Shown: positions 34,854 through 42,645 of the stretch, in pieces | Numbering within the stretch: position 1 is the stretch's first letter | Layout of the letters: each line of letters opens with the position of its first letter | Assembly (NCBI RefSeq): GCF_018531195.1 | Contig: NZ_JAHDYS010000005.1 | Location: forward strand, 124,001-188,000 | Source: Pelotalea chapellei | GTDB lineage: Bacteria; Desulfobacterota; Desulfuromonadia; Geobacterales; Pseudopelobacteraceae | Length of the DNA stretch: 64,000 bases | Direction: 5' to 3' | The notes under the pieces: model-generated | Told to the model about the DNA's origin: nothing | Seen by the model: the letters and a program-made list of their open reading frames with translations, nothing else | Database searches by the model: none | Position numbers and translations under genes: made by a program

Positions 34854-35993
34854 ATGAGCTTTAAAAGATTTTTTTTGACTTTCACTGCTTTTACCATGCT
34901 GACATCCGTTTCAGCATTTGCAGCAGCACCAATCAAGATAGGAGCGTTGTTTGCCGTGACCGGACCGGCTGCTTTTCTGGGGGAACCTGAGCGCAATACG
35001 GCCAAGATGGTGATCGAAGAAATAAATAGGGCAGGTGGCGTCAAAGGGCGTAAACTGGAACTGGTCGTATATGATACTGCCGGCGATGCCACCAAGGCGG
35101 TACAACTGGCCACCAAACTGATCAAGAATGATAAGGTTTCGGCAATTATCGGACCCAGTACCACCGGTGAAAGTATGGCCGTCATTCCGGTTGTGGAGAA
35201 GGAACGCATTCCGCTGATCTCCTGTTCGGCAGGAAGCAAAATCACCGATCCTGTAAAAAAATGGGTCTTTAAGACAGCCCAGAACGATGCTCTTGCAGTT
35301 GGCAGAATCTATGAACAACTCCAGAAACAGAAGTTGACCGTTGTAGCACTGCTCACGGTTTCGGACGGCTTTGGTGCCTCAGGACGGGAGCAGCTCAAGG
35401 CCCAGGCTGGCAAGTACGGAATCACCATTGTCTCTGATGATACCTATGGCCCCAAAGATACGGATATGACAGCCCAGCTTACCAAGATCCGCGGCTCCCG
35501 TGCCCAGGCCATCATCTGCTGGGGAACCAATCCGGGCCCTGCTGTCATTGCGAAAAATGCCCATCAGCTTGGCATCAAGACCCCCCTTTACATGAGCCAT
35601 GGTGTTTCATCCAAGAAATTCATCCAGCTTGCAGGCGACGCGGCTGAAGGGATCAGGCTCCCTTCAGGCAAGGTGCTTGTGGCGGACCTGCTTCCCAATT
35701 CTGATTCCCAGAAGAAGTCACTTTTGGAATTCGTGAAGGATTATCAGAAACATTACAAGGCAGAGGGAGACCATTTCGGTGGTCACGCCTGGGATGCTGT
35801 TATGCTTCTCAAAAATGCCATTGAACGTGGCGGCGATAGCCCTGCCTCCATCCGTGAGAAACTTGAGAAGACAACGCAATTTCATGGCGTCGGCGGAACC
35901 TTTACCTACTCTGCCAATGATCATGCCGGTCTTGGAAAAGATGCTTTCGTGCTTGTTGAAGTGCGAAACAAGGATTGGGTCATTGTAAAATAG
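34854..35993 (+). CDS. livK: Branched-chain amino acid ABC transporter, substrate-binding protein 2
   Basis: 379 aa, paralogue of the previous gene, aligning almost without gaps (IKIGALFAVTGPAAFLGEPE, GPSTTGESMAVIPVVEKE, YGPKDTDMTAQLTKIRG). Signal peptide about 1-23. The two copies differ most in the second lobe near the ligand cleft (for example GVASKKYIELAGAEA versus GVSSKKFIQLAGDAA), so they may bind different amino acids. It is followed by a strong terminator-like hairpin and then by the permease genes. Confidence 0.9.
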   Translation: MSFKRFFLTFTAFTMLTSVSAFAAAPIKIGALFAVTGPAAFLGEPERNTAKMVIEEINRAGGVKGRKLELVVYDTAGDATKAVQLATKLIKNDKVSAIIGPSTTGESMAVIPVVEKERIPLISCSAGSKITDPVKKWVFKTAQNDALAVGRIYEQLQKQKLTVVALLTVSDGFGASGREQLKAQAGKYGITIVSDDTYGPKDTDMTAQLTKIRGSRAQAIICWGTNPGPAVIAKNAHQLGIKTPLYMSHGVSSKKFIQLAGDAAEGIRLPSGKVLVADLLPNSDSQKKSLLEFVKDYQKHYKAEGDHFGGHAWDAVMLLKNAIERGGDSPASIREKLEKTTQFHGVGGTFTYSANDHAGLGKDAFVLVEVRNKDWVIVK

Positions 35994-36018
35994 CTGTCCA
36001 TCTTCACGTCAAGATACA

Positions 36019-36056
36019 CGGGCGAAGCATGGTATACCTGCTTCGCCCGGTTTTTG
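36019..36056 (+). terminator. Intra-operon terminator/attenuator between livK and livH
   Basis: CGGGCGAAGCA (36019-36029) and TGCTTCGCCCG (36039-36049) form a perfect 11-bp stem with a 9-nt loop, followed by G and five T residues. It lies between the binding-protein and permease genes, where partial read-through would give more binding protein than membrane complex, as in other ABC operons. Confidence 0.8.
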
Positions 36057-36120
36057 TAATATTACCACTAATGGGTAAAGCCGATTATTTACTGATTGCC
36101 CTGTTTTGCCATGAGGTCCC

Positions 36121-37002
36121 ATGCAGTTAGACCAGATTCTTCAATTCGCGCTTTCAGGTTTGTCCACCGGTGCAATCTATGCCCTGATCGGTATCGGTTT
36201 CTCCATCATTTACAACTCCACTGGAATCATCAATTTTGCTCAAGGTGAATTTGTCATGCTGGGGGGCATGCTGACGCTGTTTTTTATCGGACTGCTGCAG
36301 TTGCCGCTTTGGGCGGCGATACCATGTGCCGTACTAGTCTGCACTCTGGCAGGCATGCTCTTTGAGCGGCTAGCCATTCGCCCGCTCAGGAAGCCTACAC
36401 CTATCAATCTGGTGATTATCACGATTGGCGGCAGCATCTTCATCCGCGGTCTCTCCATGCTGCTCTGGGGCAAGGATACCCATTCCCTGCCGTCCTTCTC
36501 TGGCGACGAACCAATCACCATCGCCAATGCTACAATCCTGCCCCAGCACCTATGGATTCTCGGCATCACCCTGGTAATAATCGGAGCGAATAAGTTCTTT
36601 TTCTACCACACCATCAGCGGCAAGGCCATGCGGGCCTGTTCGTATAACAGCCGCGCTGCAGGACTGGTGGGTATCGATGTTCGCCGCATGGTGCTGTTCT
36701 CCTTCGTGATCTCCTCCGCAATGGGGGCCATGGCAGGCATCATAGTTGCGCCCTTGACCATGACCAGCTATGACGTGGGTATCATGCTCGGTCTGAAAGG
36801 TTTTTGCGCCGCCATCATCGGCGGTATGAGCAGTGGTATTGCTACGGTGATCGGTGGCTTGATCCTGGGTATTCTGGAATCCCTGGGTGCCGGCCTGATT
36901 TCCTCCGGCTACAAGGATGCCATTGCATTCATTATTCTTTTGCTGATCCTCTTCATACGGCCTCAGGGCCTGTTCGGAAAAGCGGAATCGGAGAGGGTGT
37001 GA
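36121..37002 (+). CDS. livH: Branched-chain amino acid ABC transporter permease LivH
   Basis: 293 aa, inner-membrane permease with about eight helices. The opening LDQILQFALSGLSTGAIYALIGIGFSIIYN and the loop FAQGEFVMLGGM are LivH signatures. It also has the EAA-like AIIGGMSSGIATVIGG cytosolic loop that docks LivG/F. The 5' gap of 127 bp holds the attenuator hairpin. 4 bp separate it from livM. Confidence 0.92.
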   Translation: MQLDQILQFALSGLSTGAIYALIGIGFSIIYNSTGIINFAQGEFVMLGGMLTLFFIGLLQLPLWAAIPCAVLVCTLAGMLFERLAIRPLRKPTPINLVIITIGGSIFIRGLSMLLWGKDTHSLPSFSGDEPITIANATILPQHLWILGITLVIIGANKFFFYHTISGKAMRACSYNSRAAGLVGIDVRRMVLFSFVISSAMGAMAGIIVAPLTMTSYDVGIMLGLKGFCAAIIGGMSSGIATVIGGLILGILESLGAGLISSGYKDAIAFIILLLILFIRPQGLFGKAESERV

Positions 37003-37006
37003 CCGC

Positions 37007-37966
37007 TTGAAAAAAGAACTATTCAAATTCTTGATCTTTACCGTCCTGATTCTCGTTGCTCCGCTTGCGTTCAAGGGGGGCTACCTGATGAACGTTCTTG
37101 TGTTCGTGGGCATCAATACCATGCTTGCCATTGCCCTTAATCTGCTTTTAGGCTATTGCGGCCAGATTTCACTGGGGCATGCAGGCTTTTTCGGTCTGGG
37201 TGCCTACCTCTCCGGCATCCTCACCGCAACCCACGGCCTGAATCCCTGGCTGGTCATGCCTCTGGCTGCCGGTCTGGTCGGGCTATTGGCCTACCTGATC
37301 GGATTTCCGATACTCAAACTCAAAGGTCACTACCTTGCCATGGCCACCCTGGGAATGGGGATCATCATCTACATCGTTTTCAACGAATCTGTCGATTACA
37401 CCGGTGGCCCCTCAGGGCTTTCAGGCATACCTGCTCTCTCCATCGGTTCGACGAGCTTTGACAGTGACGTCAAAAGCTATTATCTGGTCTGGGCCTTCAC
37501 CCTGGGGGTATGCCTTTTTTCCCTTAACCTGGCGAATTCGCGAGTAGGGCGTGCATTGCGGGCGATTCATGATTCAGAGATAGCTGCCCGTGTAGTCGGC
37601 GTTAATGCTCGCGAGCTGAAAGTCCGTATTTTCGCCCTGTCTGCAGTCATTTCAGCCCTGGCTGGTTGTCTGTATGCCCATACCATGACTTTCATTTCAC
37701 CCGCCTCCTTTGGATTCAACTTTTCCGTCGAACTGTTGACTATGGTAGTTATCGGCGGACTTGGAAGCATCTATGGCTCTTTTCTCGGTGCTGCCCTGCT
37801 GACCCTGCTGCCCGAATTCCTGCGAGCAGCCCATGACTATGACATCATCATATACGGGGGACTTCTTATGGTGATGGTCATGTTCATGCCGGGCGGTCTG
37901 GTGCGCAGCGTGCCTGATGCGGTACGGAAGCTTGTACGATTGAAGGGAGGTGCCGGCAATGCTTGA
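37007..37966 (+). CDS. livM: Branched-chain amino acid ABC transporter permease LivM
   Basis: 319 aa, second permease. GQISLGHAGFFGLGAYLSGIL is the LivM hallmark and VVIGGLGSIYGSFLGA the ATPase-docking loop. Starts at TTG (37007). Forms a heterodimer with LivH. The stop overlaps the livG start by 8 bp. Confidence 0.9.
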   Translation: MKKELFKFLIFTVLILVAPLAFKGGYLMNVLVFVGINTMLAIALNLLLGYCGQISLGHAGFFGLGAYLSGILTATHGLNPWLVMPLAAGLVGLLAYLIGFPILKLKGHYLAMATLGMGIIIYIVFNESVDYTGGPSGLSGIPALSIGSTSFDSDVKSYYLVWAFTLGVCLFSLNLANSRVGRALRAIHDSEIAARVVGVNARELKVRIFALSAVISALAGCLYAHTMTFISPASFGFNFSVELLTMVVIGGLGSIYGSFLGAALLTLLPEFLRAAHDYDIIIYGGLLMVMVMFMPGGLVRSVPDAVRKLVRLKGGAGNA

Positions 37967-38711
37967 AGTTTCCGGCATCACTCAGATATTCGGTGGAGTT
38001 ACCGCCCTGAAGGATGTTTCCTTTTCCATTGCCAAGGAAAGCATCACCGGCGTGATCGGCCCTAACGGAGCAGGCAAGACGACACTTTTCAACATCATCT
38101 CCGGAATCTATACCCAGACTTCGGGTACCGTGGTTCTGGAAGGCAGGAACATTTCGGGTTTGCCCCCGGAGCGGCTTGCTCCTCTCGGGATGGTGCGTAC
38201 CTTTCAAAACATCGAGCTATTCAGCAGCATGACTGTTCTTGAAAACGTGATGGTGGGCATGCACACCAAGAGCTCCAGCGGTCTTCTGGCCTGTTCTCTG
38301 AAAATGCCCTGGACGTTCAAGGAGGAGGCCCGCATACGGGATAACGCCATGCGCTGGCTTGAATTTGCGGAGATCAGCGACCTGGCTGGAACCGTCGCCG
38401 GAAACCTTCCATTCGGTAAGGGGCGCATGCTTGAAATTGCCCGCGCTCTTGCTGCAGATCCGAAAATCATCCTGATGGACGAACCTGCTGCTGGTCTCAA
38501 CAGCCAGGAGACACTTGGCCTGGCTGATGTGATTAAAAAGATACGCGACATGGGTATCACGGTCGTGCTGGTTGAGCATGACATGGAACTTGTCATGGAT
38601 ATCTGCGACCGAATCGTGGTCCTGAATCTGGGCAGCAAACTGGCCGAGGGCACACCGCGTGAGATACAGGAAAACGGCGACGTTGTTGCCGCCTACCTGG
38701 GAGATGAGTAA
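37959..38711 (+). CDS. livG: Branched-chain amino acid ABC transporter ATPase LivG
   Basis: 250 aa, cytosolic ATPase. Walker A is GPNGAGKTTLFN, Walker B ILMDEPAAG, and the signature loop is LPFGKGRMLEIARAL in place of LSGGQ, as in LivG. D-loop LNSQE and H-loop VEHDM are present. The ATG at 37959 has GGGAGG 8 bp upstream. A GTG at 37950 is an alternative. Confidence 0.92.
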   Translation: MLEVSGITQIFGGVTALKDVSFSIAKESITGVIGPNGAGKTTLFNIISGIYTQTSGTVVLEGRNISGLPPERLAPLGMVRTFQNIELFSSMTVLENVMVGMHTKSSSGLLACSLKMPWTFKEEARIRDNAMRWLEFAEISDLAGTVAGNLPFGKGRMLEIARALAADPKIILMDEPAAGLNSQETLGLADVIKKIRDMGITVVLVEHDMELVMDICDRIVVLNLGSKLAEGTPREIQENGDVVAAYLGDE

Positions 38712-38719
38712 CCAAGCCC

Positions 38720-39463
38720 ATGCTACGACTCAAAAATATAAATACCTATTACGGCAAGGTCCACGCTCTCAAGAATGTTTCCCTGCATCTGGACGAAGGG
38801 GAGATTGTTACTCTGGTCGGTGCAAACGGGGCTGGCAAGACTACCATTCTGAATACCATTTCCGGTGTAACACCGGCAGCAGGTGGCGAGATTCTTTTCG
38901 GCAAAGAGCAGATTACAGCCCTGATGCCAGACAGAATCGTTAAGCTGGGTATCTCCCAGGTACCAGAGGGACGACAGGTATTCAAACCACTGTCAGTTGA
39001 GGATAACCTGGAGCTGGGTGCCTATCTGCGTTATCGCAGCGGCGAAGGAAAGAGTGCCATCCACCAGGACATGCAGCAGATTTTCTCACTGTTCCCGCGC
39101 CTTGAGGAACGTCGCAGGCAGTTGGCAGGCACCATGTCAGGGGGGGAACAGCAGATGCTGGCCATCGGCAGGGCTCTTATGGCAAAGCCGAAAATGCTGC
39201 TGCTGGATGAACCCTCCATGGGACTGGCGCCGCTTGTTGTGCAGGAGATTTTCAAAGTGCTTGCACGGCTGCGCCAGGAACAGGGAACTACGATCCTGCT
39301 TGTGGAGCAGAATGCAAAGGCCGCCCTTAAGCTGGCTGATCGAGGCTATGTTCTGGAGACCGGCAAGGTGATCCTGGAAGGGCCCAGCAACGAGCTGATG
39401 GAAAATGCCGAGGTGAAGCGGGCCTACCTGGGCAAGGATAAGAAGGAAATTTGGGAGCGCTAA
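38720..39463 (+). CDS. livF: Branched-chain amino acid ABC transporter ATPase LivF
   Basis: 247 aa, second cytosolic ATPase. Walker A GANGAGKTTILN, LivF-type Q-loop and SQVPEGRQVFKPLSVEDNL, signature MSGGEQQMLAIGRAL, and Walker B LLLDEPSMGLAP are all visible. 8 bp after livG. The ribosome-binding site is weak. It completes the Liv transporter. Confidence 0.92.
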   Translation: MLRLKNINTYYGKVHALKNVSLHLDEGEIVTLVGANGAGKTTILNTISGVTPAAGGEILFGKEQITALMPDRIVKLGISQVPEGRQVFKPLSVEDNLELGAYLRYRSGEGKSAIHQDMQQIFSLFPRLEERRRQLAGTMSGGEQQMLAIGRALMAKPKMLLLDEPSMGLAPLVVQEIFKVLARLRQEQGTTILLVEQNAKAALKLADRGYVLETGKVILEGPSNELMENAEVKRAYLGKDKKEIWER

Positions 39464-39477
39464 TTGAGAGGTAATCC

Positions 39478-40200
39478 ATGAATAGTGATGAAGCACGCAA
39501 AAAAATAATCTTTGCCCTGGATGTGAACGGGGTGGCTGAGATAGACCGTTACGCCGCTCTGCTGTCGGGCAAAGTGGGTATGTTCAAGGTGGGCAAGGAG
39601 CTTTTTACCGCCTGCGGACGCGAGGCGGTACAGACCGTCCTGCGCCATGGAGGGGAAGTATTTCTGGATCTTAAGTATCACGATATTCCCAACACGGTGG
39701 CCAAAGCCATGGTAGAGGCATCCCGGATGGGGGTGCGCTTGGCAAACCTGCATGCTTTGGGTGGAGCCGAAATGATGGAAACAGCGGCTAATGCTGTGCG
39801 TTCGGAATTCGGTGATGATCGTCCGCGCCTGCTGGCAGTTACCATTCTGACCTCTTCTACCGCTGAAACCTTGCGGCGGGTTGGTATCGAGCATCCAGTG
39901 GACCAGATGGTGGTCCGTCTGGCTCGTCTGGCTCAGGAGAGCGGTATGGACGGTGTAGTGGCATCTCCGCTTGAGATAGGCCTGATACGTGAGGCATGCG
40001 GCCCTGATTTTCTGATTGTCACTCCGGGCGTACGCCCATCCTTTGCAGCGGTTGATGATCAGAAACGCATCATGGCTCCGGCCGAGGCGGTGACAGCCGG
40101 CGCAGATTATCTGGTTATCGGCCGGCCAATCGCCAAGGCATCCGATCCTGCGGCCGCAGCTGATCTGATAGTGGAGGAAATTGCAGGGGGCTGTCCATGA
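39478..40200 (+). CDS. pyrF: Orotidine 5'-phosphate decarboxylase
   Basis: 240 aa TIM barrel, last step of UMP synthesis. FALDVNG at the start, FLDLKYHDIPNTVAKA (catalytic Asp-Lys-Asp) and the phosphate loop TPGVRPS are intact. It follows livF by 14 bp and overlaps rlmB by 4 bp. A housekeeping gene at the end of a catabolic operon, probably with an internal promoter or read-through. Confidence 0.93.
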   Translation: MNSDEARKKIIFALDVNGVAEIDRYAALLSGKVGMFKVGKELFTACGREAVQTVLRHGGEVFLDLKYHDIPNTVAKAMVEASRMGVRLANLHALGGAEMMETAANAVRSEFGDDRPRLLAVTILTSSTAETLRRVGIEHPVDQMVVRLARLAQESGMDGVVASPLEIGLIREACGPDFLIVTPGVRPSFAAVDDQKRIMAPAEAVTAGADYLVIGRPIAKASDPAAAADLIVEEIAGGCP

Positions 40201-40934
40201 AAGGTGAATTGATCTTTGGTGTCAACCCGGTCAAGGAATCCCTGCAGAGCACGCGCGGCGCCTATAATTTGTATGTGCAGGTCAGCGCCAGTGACCATCG
40301 CGTGGAAAAGATCATCAAACTGGCCGAAGAGCGCGGAGTGGCGGTACATCGTCGCGAGAAGCTGGATCTTACCAAGATGTGCGCATCGTCCCATCATCAG
40401 GGGATTGCCCTGGAAGTGGAGCCTTTTCGCTATACTGATCTGAGCGATTTGCTGGTTTCCATTTCTGAAAACGGCAAAAGCGGTTTTCTGCTGGTGCTGG
40501 ACGGCATCCAGGACCCTCACAACCTGGGCGCCCTGATCCGATCGGCAGCCTGTGCAGGTGCCAATGGCGTAATCATTCCCAAGGATCGTGCCTGCGGCGT
40601 GACTGCTGCTGCCGAGAAGTCGTCTGCTGGTGCGGTGGAAACCATTGCGGTGGTTCAGGTGACCAATATTGCCCAGTCGCTGGCAACCCTGAAAGAAGCA
40701 GGATACTGGGCCTATGGTTTGGCCGGGGAGGCAAAGCAGTCAATCTATGAAACCGCTTTTTCCGGCAACGTGGTGCTGGTGATCGGTAATGAAGGGGAAG
40801 GAATCAGGCCGCTGGTGCGTAAGCAGTGTGACGTGGTCATGTCAATCCCCCAATACGGCGGAATAGGTTCGCTGAATGCTTCAGTTGCCGGTGGGATTGC
40901 TCTGTTCGAGGTGGCTAGGAAGATCAACATTTAA
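40197..40934 (+). CDS. rlmB: 23S rRNA 2'-O-ribose methyltransferase (TrmH/RlmB family)
   Basis: 245 aa. An N-terminal L30e-like RNA-binding domain (IFGVNPVKESLQ) is joined to a SPOUT domain with VLDGIQDPHNLGALIRSA, GNEGEGIRPL and IPQYGGIGSLNASVA. This is the RlmB/TrmH pattern that methylates a guanosine ribose of 23S rRNA (G2251 in E. coli). Coupled to pyrF by a 4-bp overlap. Confidence 0.9.
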   Translation: MKGELIFGVNPVKESLQSTRGAYNLYVQVSASDHRVEKIIKLAEERGVAVHRREKLDLTKMCASSHHQGIALEVEPFRYTDLSDLLVSISENGKSGFLLVLDGIQDPHNLGALIRSAACAGANGVIIPKDRACGVTAAAEKSSAGAVETIAVVQVTNIAQSLATLKEAGYWAYGLAGEAKQSIYETAFSGNVVLVIGNEGEGIRPLVRKQCDVVMSIPQYGGIGSLNASVAGGIALFEVARKINI

Positions 40935-41044
40935 TAGAATCTACCGCAAAAGACACAGAGAAATTCCTTGATTTAGCGATTACTTCACGATTAAGCCAAC
41001 CTTGAAAATCGATGATTCCGTGAGGCTTGCCTGGTCAAGAAGGT

Positions 41045-41085
41045 AAGGCCGTTCTGGCAGCAGATGCTGATGAACGGCTTTTTTT
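41045..41085 (+). terminator. Rho-independent terminator after rlmB
   Basis: AAGGCCGTTC (41045-41054) pairs with GAACGGCTTT (41072-41081, one G-U pair), followed by further T residues to 41085. It ends transcription from the plus strand, 110 bp after rlmB, and lies just downstream of the small minus-strand gene. Confidence 0.75.
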
Positions 41086-41095
41086 ATGGATAAAT

Positions 41096-41254
41096 CTAGC
41101 GTCGAAGTTTCAGTACAAACAGGTACATGATCAGCAGAAAGGGAAAGGTGGAAAAGGCGGCTTTCAGGTTGCCTGCAAAGAGTTGCCAGGTCCCGAAAAC
41201 AACCAGGATGAGTACAAAAACAAGAAGGAGGATCATGCTGAGTTTTCTGTTCAT
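41096..41254 (-). CDS. 52-residue two-span membrane protein
   Basis: A small open frame read on the minus strand: a basic start (MNRKLSM), a first hydrophobic helix (about 7-21), a short Gly/Asn/Lys loop (LFAGNLK), a second helix (about 33-48) and a basic end (KLRR). Length, topology and charge pattern are those of a real small membrane protein and are unlikely by chance. The ribosome-binding site is weak. No family recognised and function unknown. The other 190 bp up to the methyltransferase hold nothing I can support. Confidence 0.55.
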   Translation of the reverse strand: MNRKLSMILLLVFVLILVVFGTWQLFAGNLKAAFSTFPFLLIMYLFVLKLRR

Positions 41255-41444
41255 AGGGCTCTTTGATGTAATTGATTTTTATGGAACGAGTCGGGTAGTG
41301 ATAGCATGGCGATTGAAAAAGCACAAAGGAGTAAACGCGTGCCAAGGCTGATTTCACCGGTGTACGCTACCACAATTTTAGTGAATGCGGCATCCTGGTC
41401 GGAACAAAGGCGTATATTTAGTAGTAATCACAGATAGGATTAAA

Positions 41445-42107
41445 ATGAACCGAGCATCTCGCAACAGACTTACTGAAAAGCTCATCCCCCAGTTCTCCAG
41501 CGAGACTCTCTTCGATCGAATTGCCCGCAGTGTGTGCCAGGCAGGCTGTTTGCCCCGTAAAGAATTATATGAGGCATGGGAGGTGGCACGACGGATTCGG
41601 CGCCGCTTCCGTGGGGGTAGGGTGATAGACCTTGCCTGTGGACACGGACTGCTGGCGTACATTCTTCTGTTATTGGACGACAGTTCACCGATGGCCCTGG
41701 CTGTTGACCGGCGCATTCCGGAGCAGGCAGCCAAGCTGGCGGCCTGTCTGGAGGAAGATTGGCCACGTCTGGCGGGTAGGGTGGCGTTCTTAGAGACGGA
41801 TCTGAAACAGGTTAACCTGCTGCCTGACGATCTGGTAGTATCAGTACATGCCTGTGGAGCTTTGACGGATCTGGTGCTGGAACGGGCTGTTGCGGTAAGA
41901 GCAAGGGTGGCTGTGCTTCCCTGTTGCCACGATGTGGCTGAAAGTACTACAGGAGGTCTGCGAGGCTGGCTGGACGGGCCGCTGGCTCAGGATGTAATCA
42001 GGGCATCACGTCTGCGCGAATCAGGCTATCGAATAATTACACAAAGGATTCCTGGCGATATCACTCCGAAAAATCGTCTGTTGCTGGGGGAACCTGTTAA
42101 TCAGTAA
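41445..42107 (+). CDS. Class I SAM-dependent methyltransferase
   Basis: 220 aa. The SAM motif VIDLACGHGLLAYILLLL, then AVDRRIP as the acidic motif II, and VSVHACGALTD as a motif seen in Methyltransf_32/RNA-type methyltransferases, followed by VLPCCHD. The substrate is unknown; HACG-D and LPCCH resemble rRNA/tRNA or small-molecule methyltransferases. I chose the ATG at 41445, which follows TAGGA; an ATG at 41385 gives 20 extra residues without similarity. Confidence 0.75.
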   Translation: MNRASRNRLTEKLIPQFSSETLFDRIARSVCQAGCLPRKELYEAWEVARRIRRRFRGGRVIDLACGHGLLAYILLLLDDSSPMALAVDRRIPEQAAKLAACLEEDWPRLAGRVAFLETDLKQVNLLPDDLVVSVHACGALTDLVLERAVAVRARVAVLPCCHDVAESTTGGLRGWLDGPLAQDVIRASRLRESGYRIITQRIPGDITPKNRLLLGEPVNQ

Positions 42108-42324
42108 TAATGGTGTTTTTGGGATGGCAAATTTGTTGTAACTTAAATCAATATGTTTCATTTTGTAGCACAACTGTTGAGGTACACGACAAGATGAAAC
42201 TGATTTAGGATGTATTAAAACACAGATCAAATTAATTCATAATGCATCAAAAAGTTTCAAAGTGTCGCGTATGTAAAGTAACAGGATCTTTGATTGTCCG
42301 CTTCTGATCCCTCGCCCCTCAAAT
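42108..42324. other. AT-rich intergenic region with a long hairpin
   Basis: This AT-rich stretch has no supported gene. It contains a 12-bp inverted repeat, GTTTCATTTTGT (42155-42166) against ACAAGATGAAAC (42189-42200), one G-U pair, with a 22-nt loop and no T run. It could be a small RNA or a weak terminator for the methyltransferase gene; I cannot choose. Confidence 0.35.
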
Positions 42325-42450
42325 TTATATTTTTTCCCCACGCTTTTTCTTTTTTCGGCGCCGCCAGGCGGCTCGGCTGCCAAAAAAAACACCTGCCAGA
42401 GTTAAAACCCATATGGTGATAGTAACGGCAATCTCGCTCGTAGTGATCAT
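42325..42450 (-). CDS. 41-residue single-span membrane protein
   Basis: Small minus-strand gene. An acidic N-terminus (MITTSEI) is followed by one membrane helix (about 7-24) and a very basic tail (RRRKKKKRGEK), giving an N-out, C-in topology. Ribosome-binding site AGGAG lies 7 bp before the ATG. A -10-like TATACT and an FNR/CRP-type box lie upstream. Size and topology recall small oxidase subunits such as CcoQ or CydX, but there is no sequence match I can name. Its promoter makes an oxygen- or nitrosative-stress role plausible. Confidence 0.65.
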   Translation of the reverse strand: MITTSEIAVTITIWVLTLAGVFFGSRAAWRRRKKKKRGEKI

Positions 42451-42471
42451 GTTCTGCTCCTGTCAAAATAG

Positions 42472-42527
42472 AGTATAAGGTCTCTACTCTGGCATGGACC
42501 TGCGTTGCATGCCTTGATGCAGGTCAA
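42472..42527 (-). promoter_or_regulatory. FNR-type box and promoter of the 41-aa gene
   Basis: Read on the minus strand, TTGACCTGCATCAA (42527 to 42514) matches the FNR consensus TTGAT-N4-ATCAA at nine of ten positions. A -10-like TATACT lies at 42477-42472. The box would be centred near -55 from the predicted start. An inverted repeat (GGCATG 42491-42496, CATGCC 42508-42513) directly abuts the box. FNR-family control is inferred. Confidence 0.6.
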
Positions 42528-42645
42528 ACATGAGAAATGATAACGATTCATGTCGGGAGCGGAGTTTCTAACAATGAGGATGGTGAAGGATATTGAGGGT
42601 TTGGCAAAATGGGAGGAATTGCAAAGCGGATTTGAAAAACAGCGT

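Noticed and set aside
42536-42551. Fur-box-like AATGATAACGATTCAT
   Set aside because: It has only part of the GATAAT repeat pattern and poor symmetry. The neighbouring FNR-type box is a much better match.
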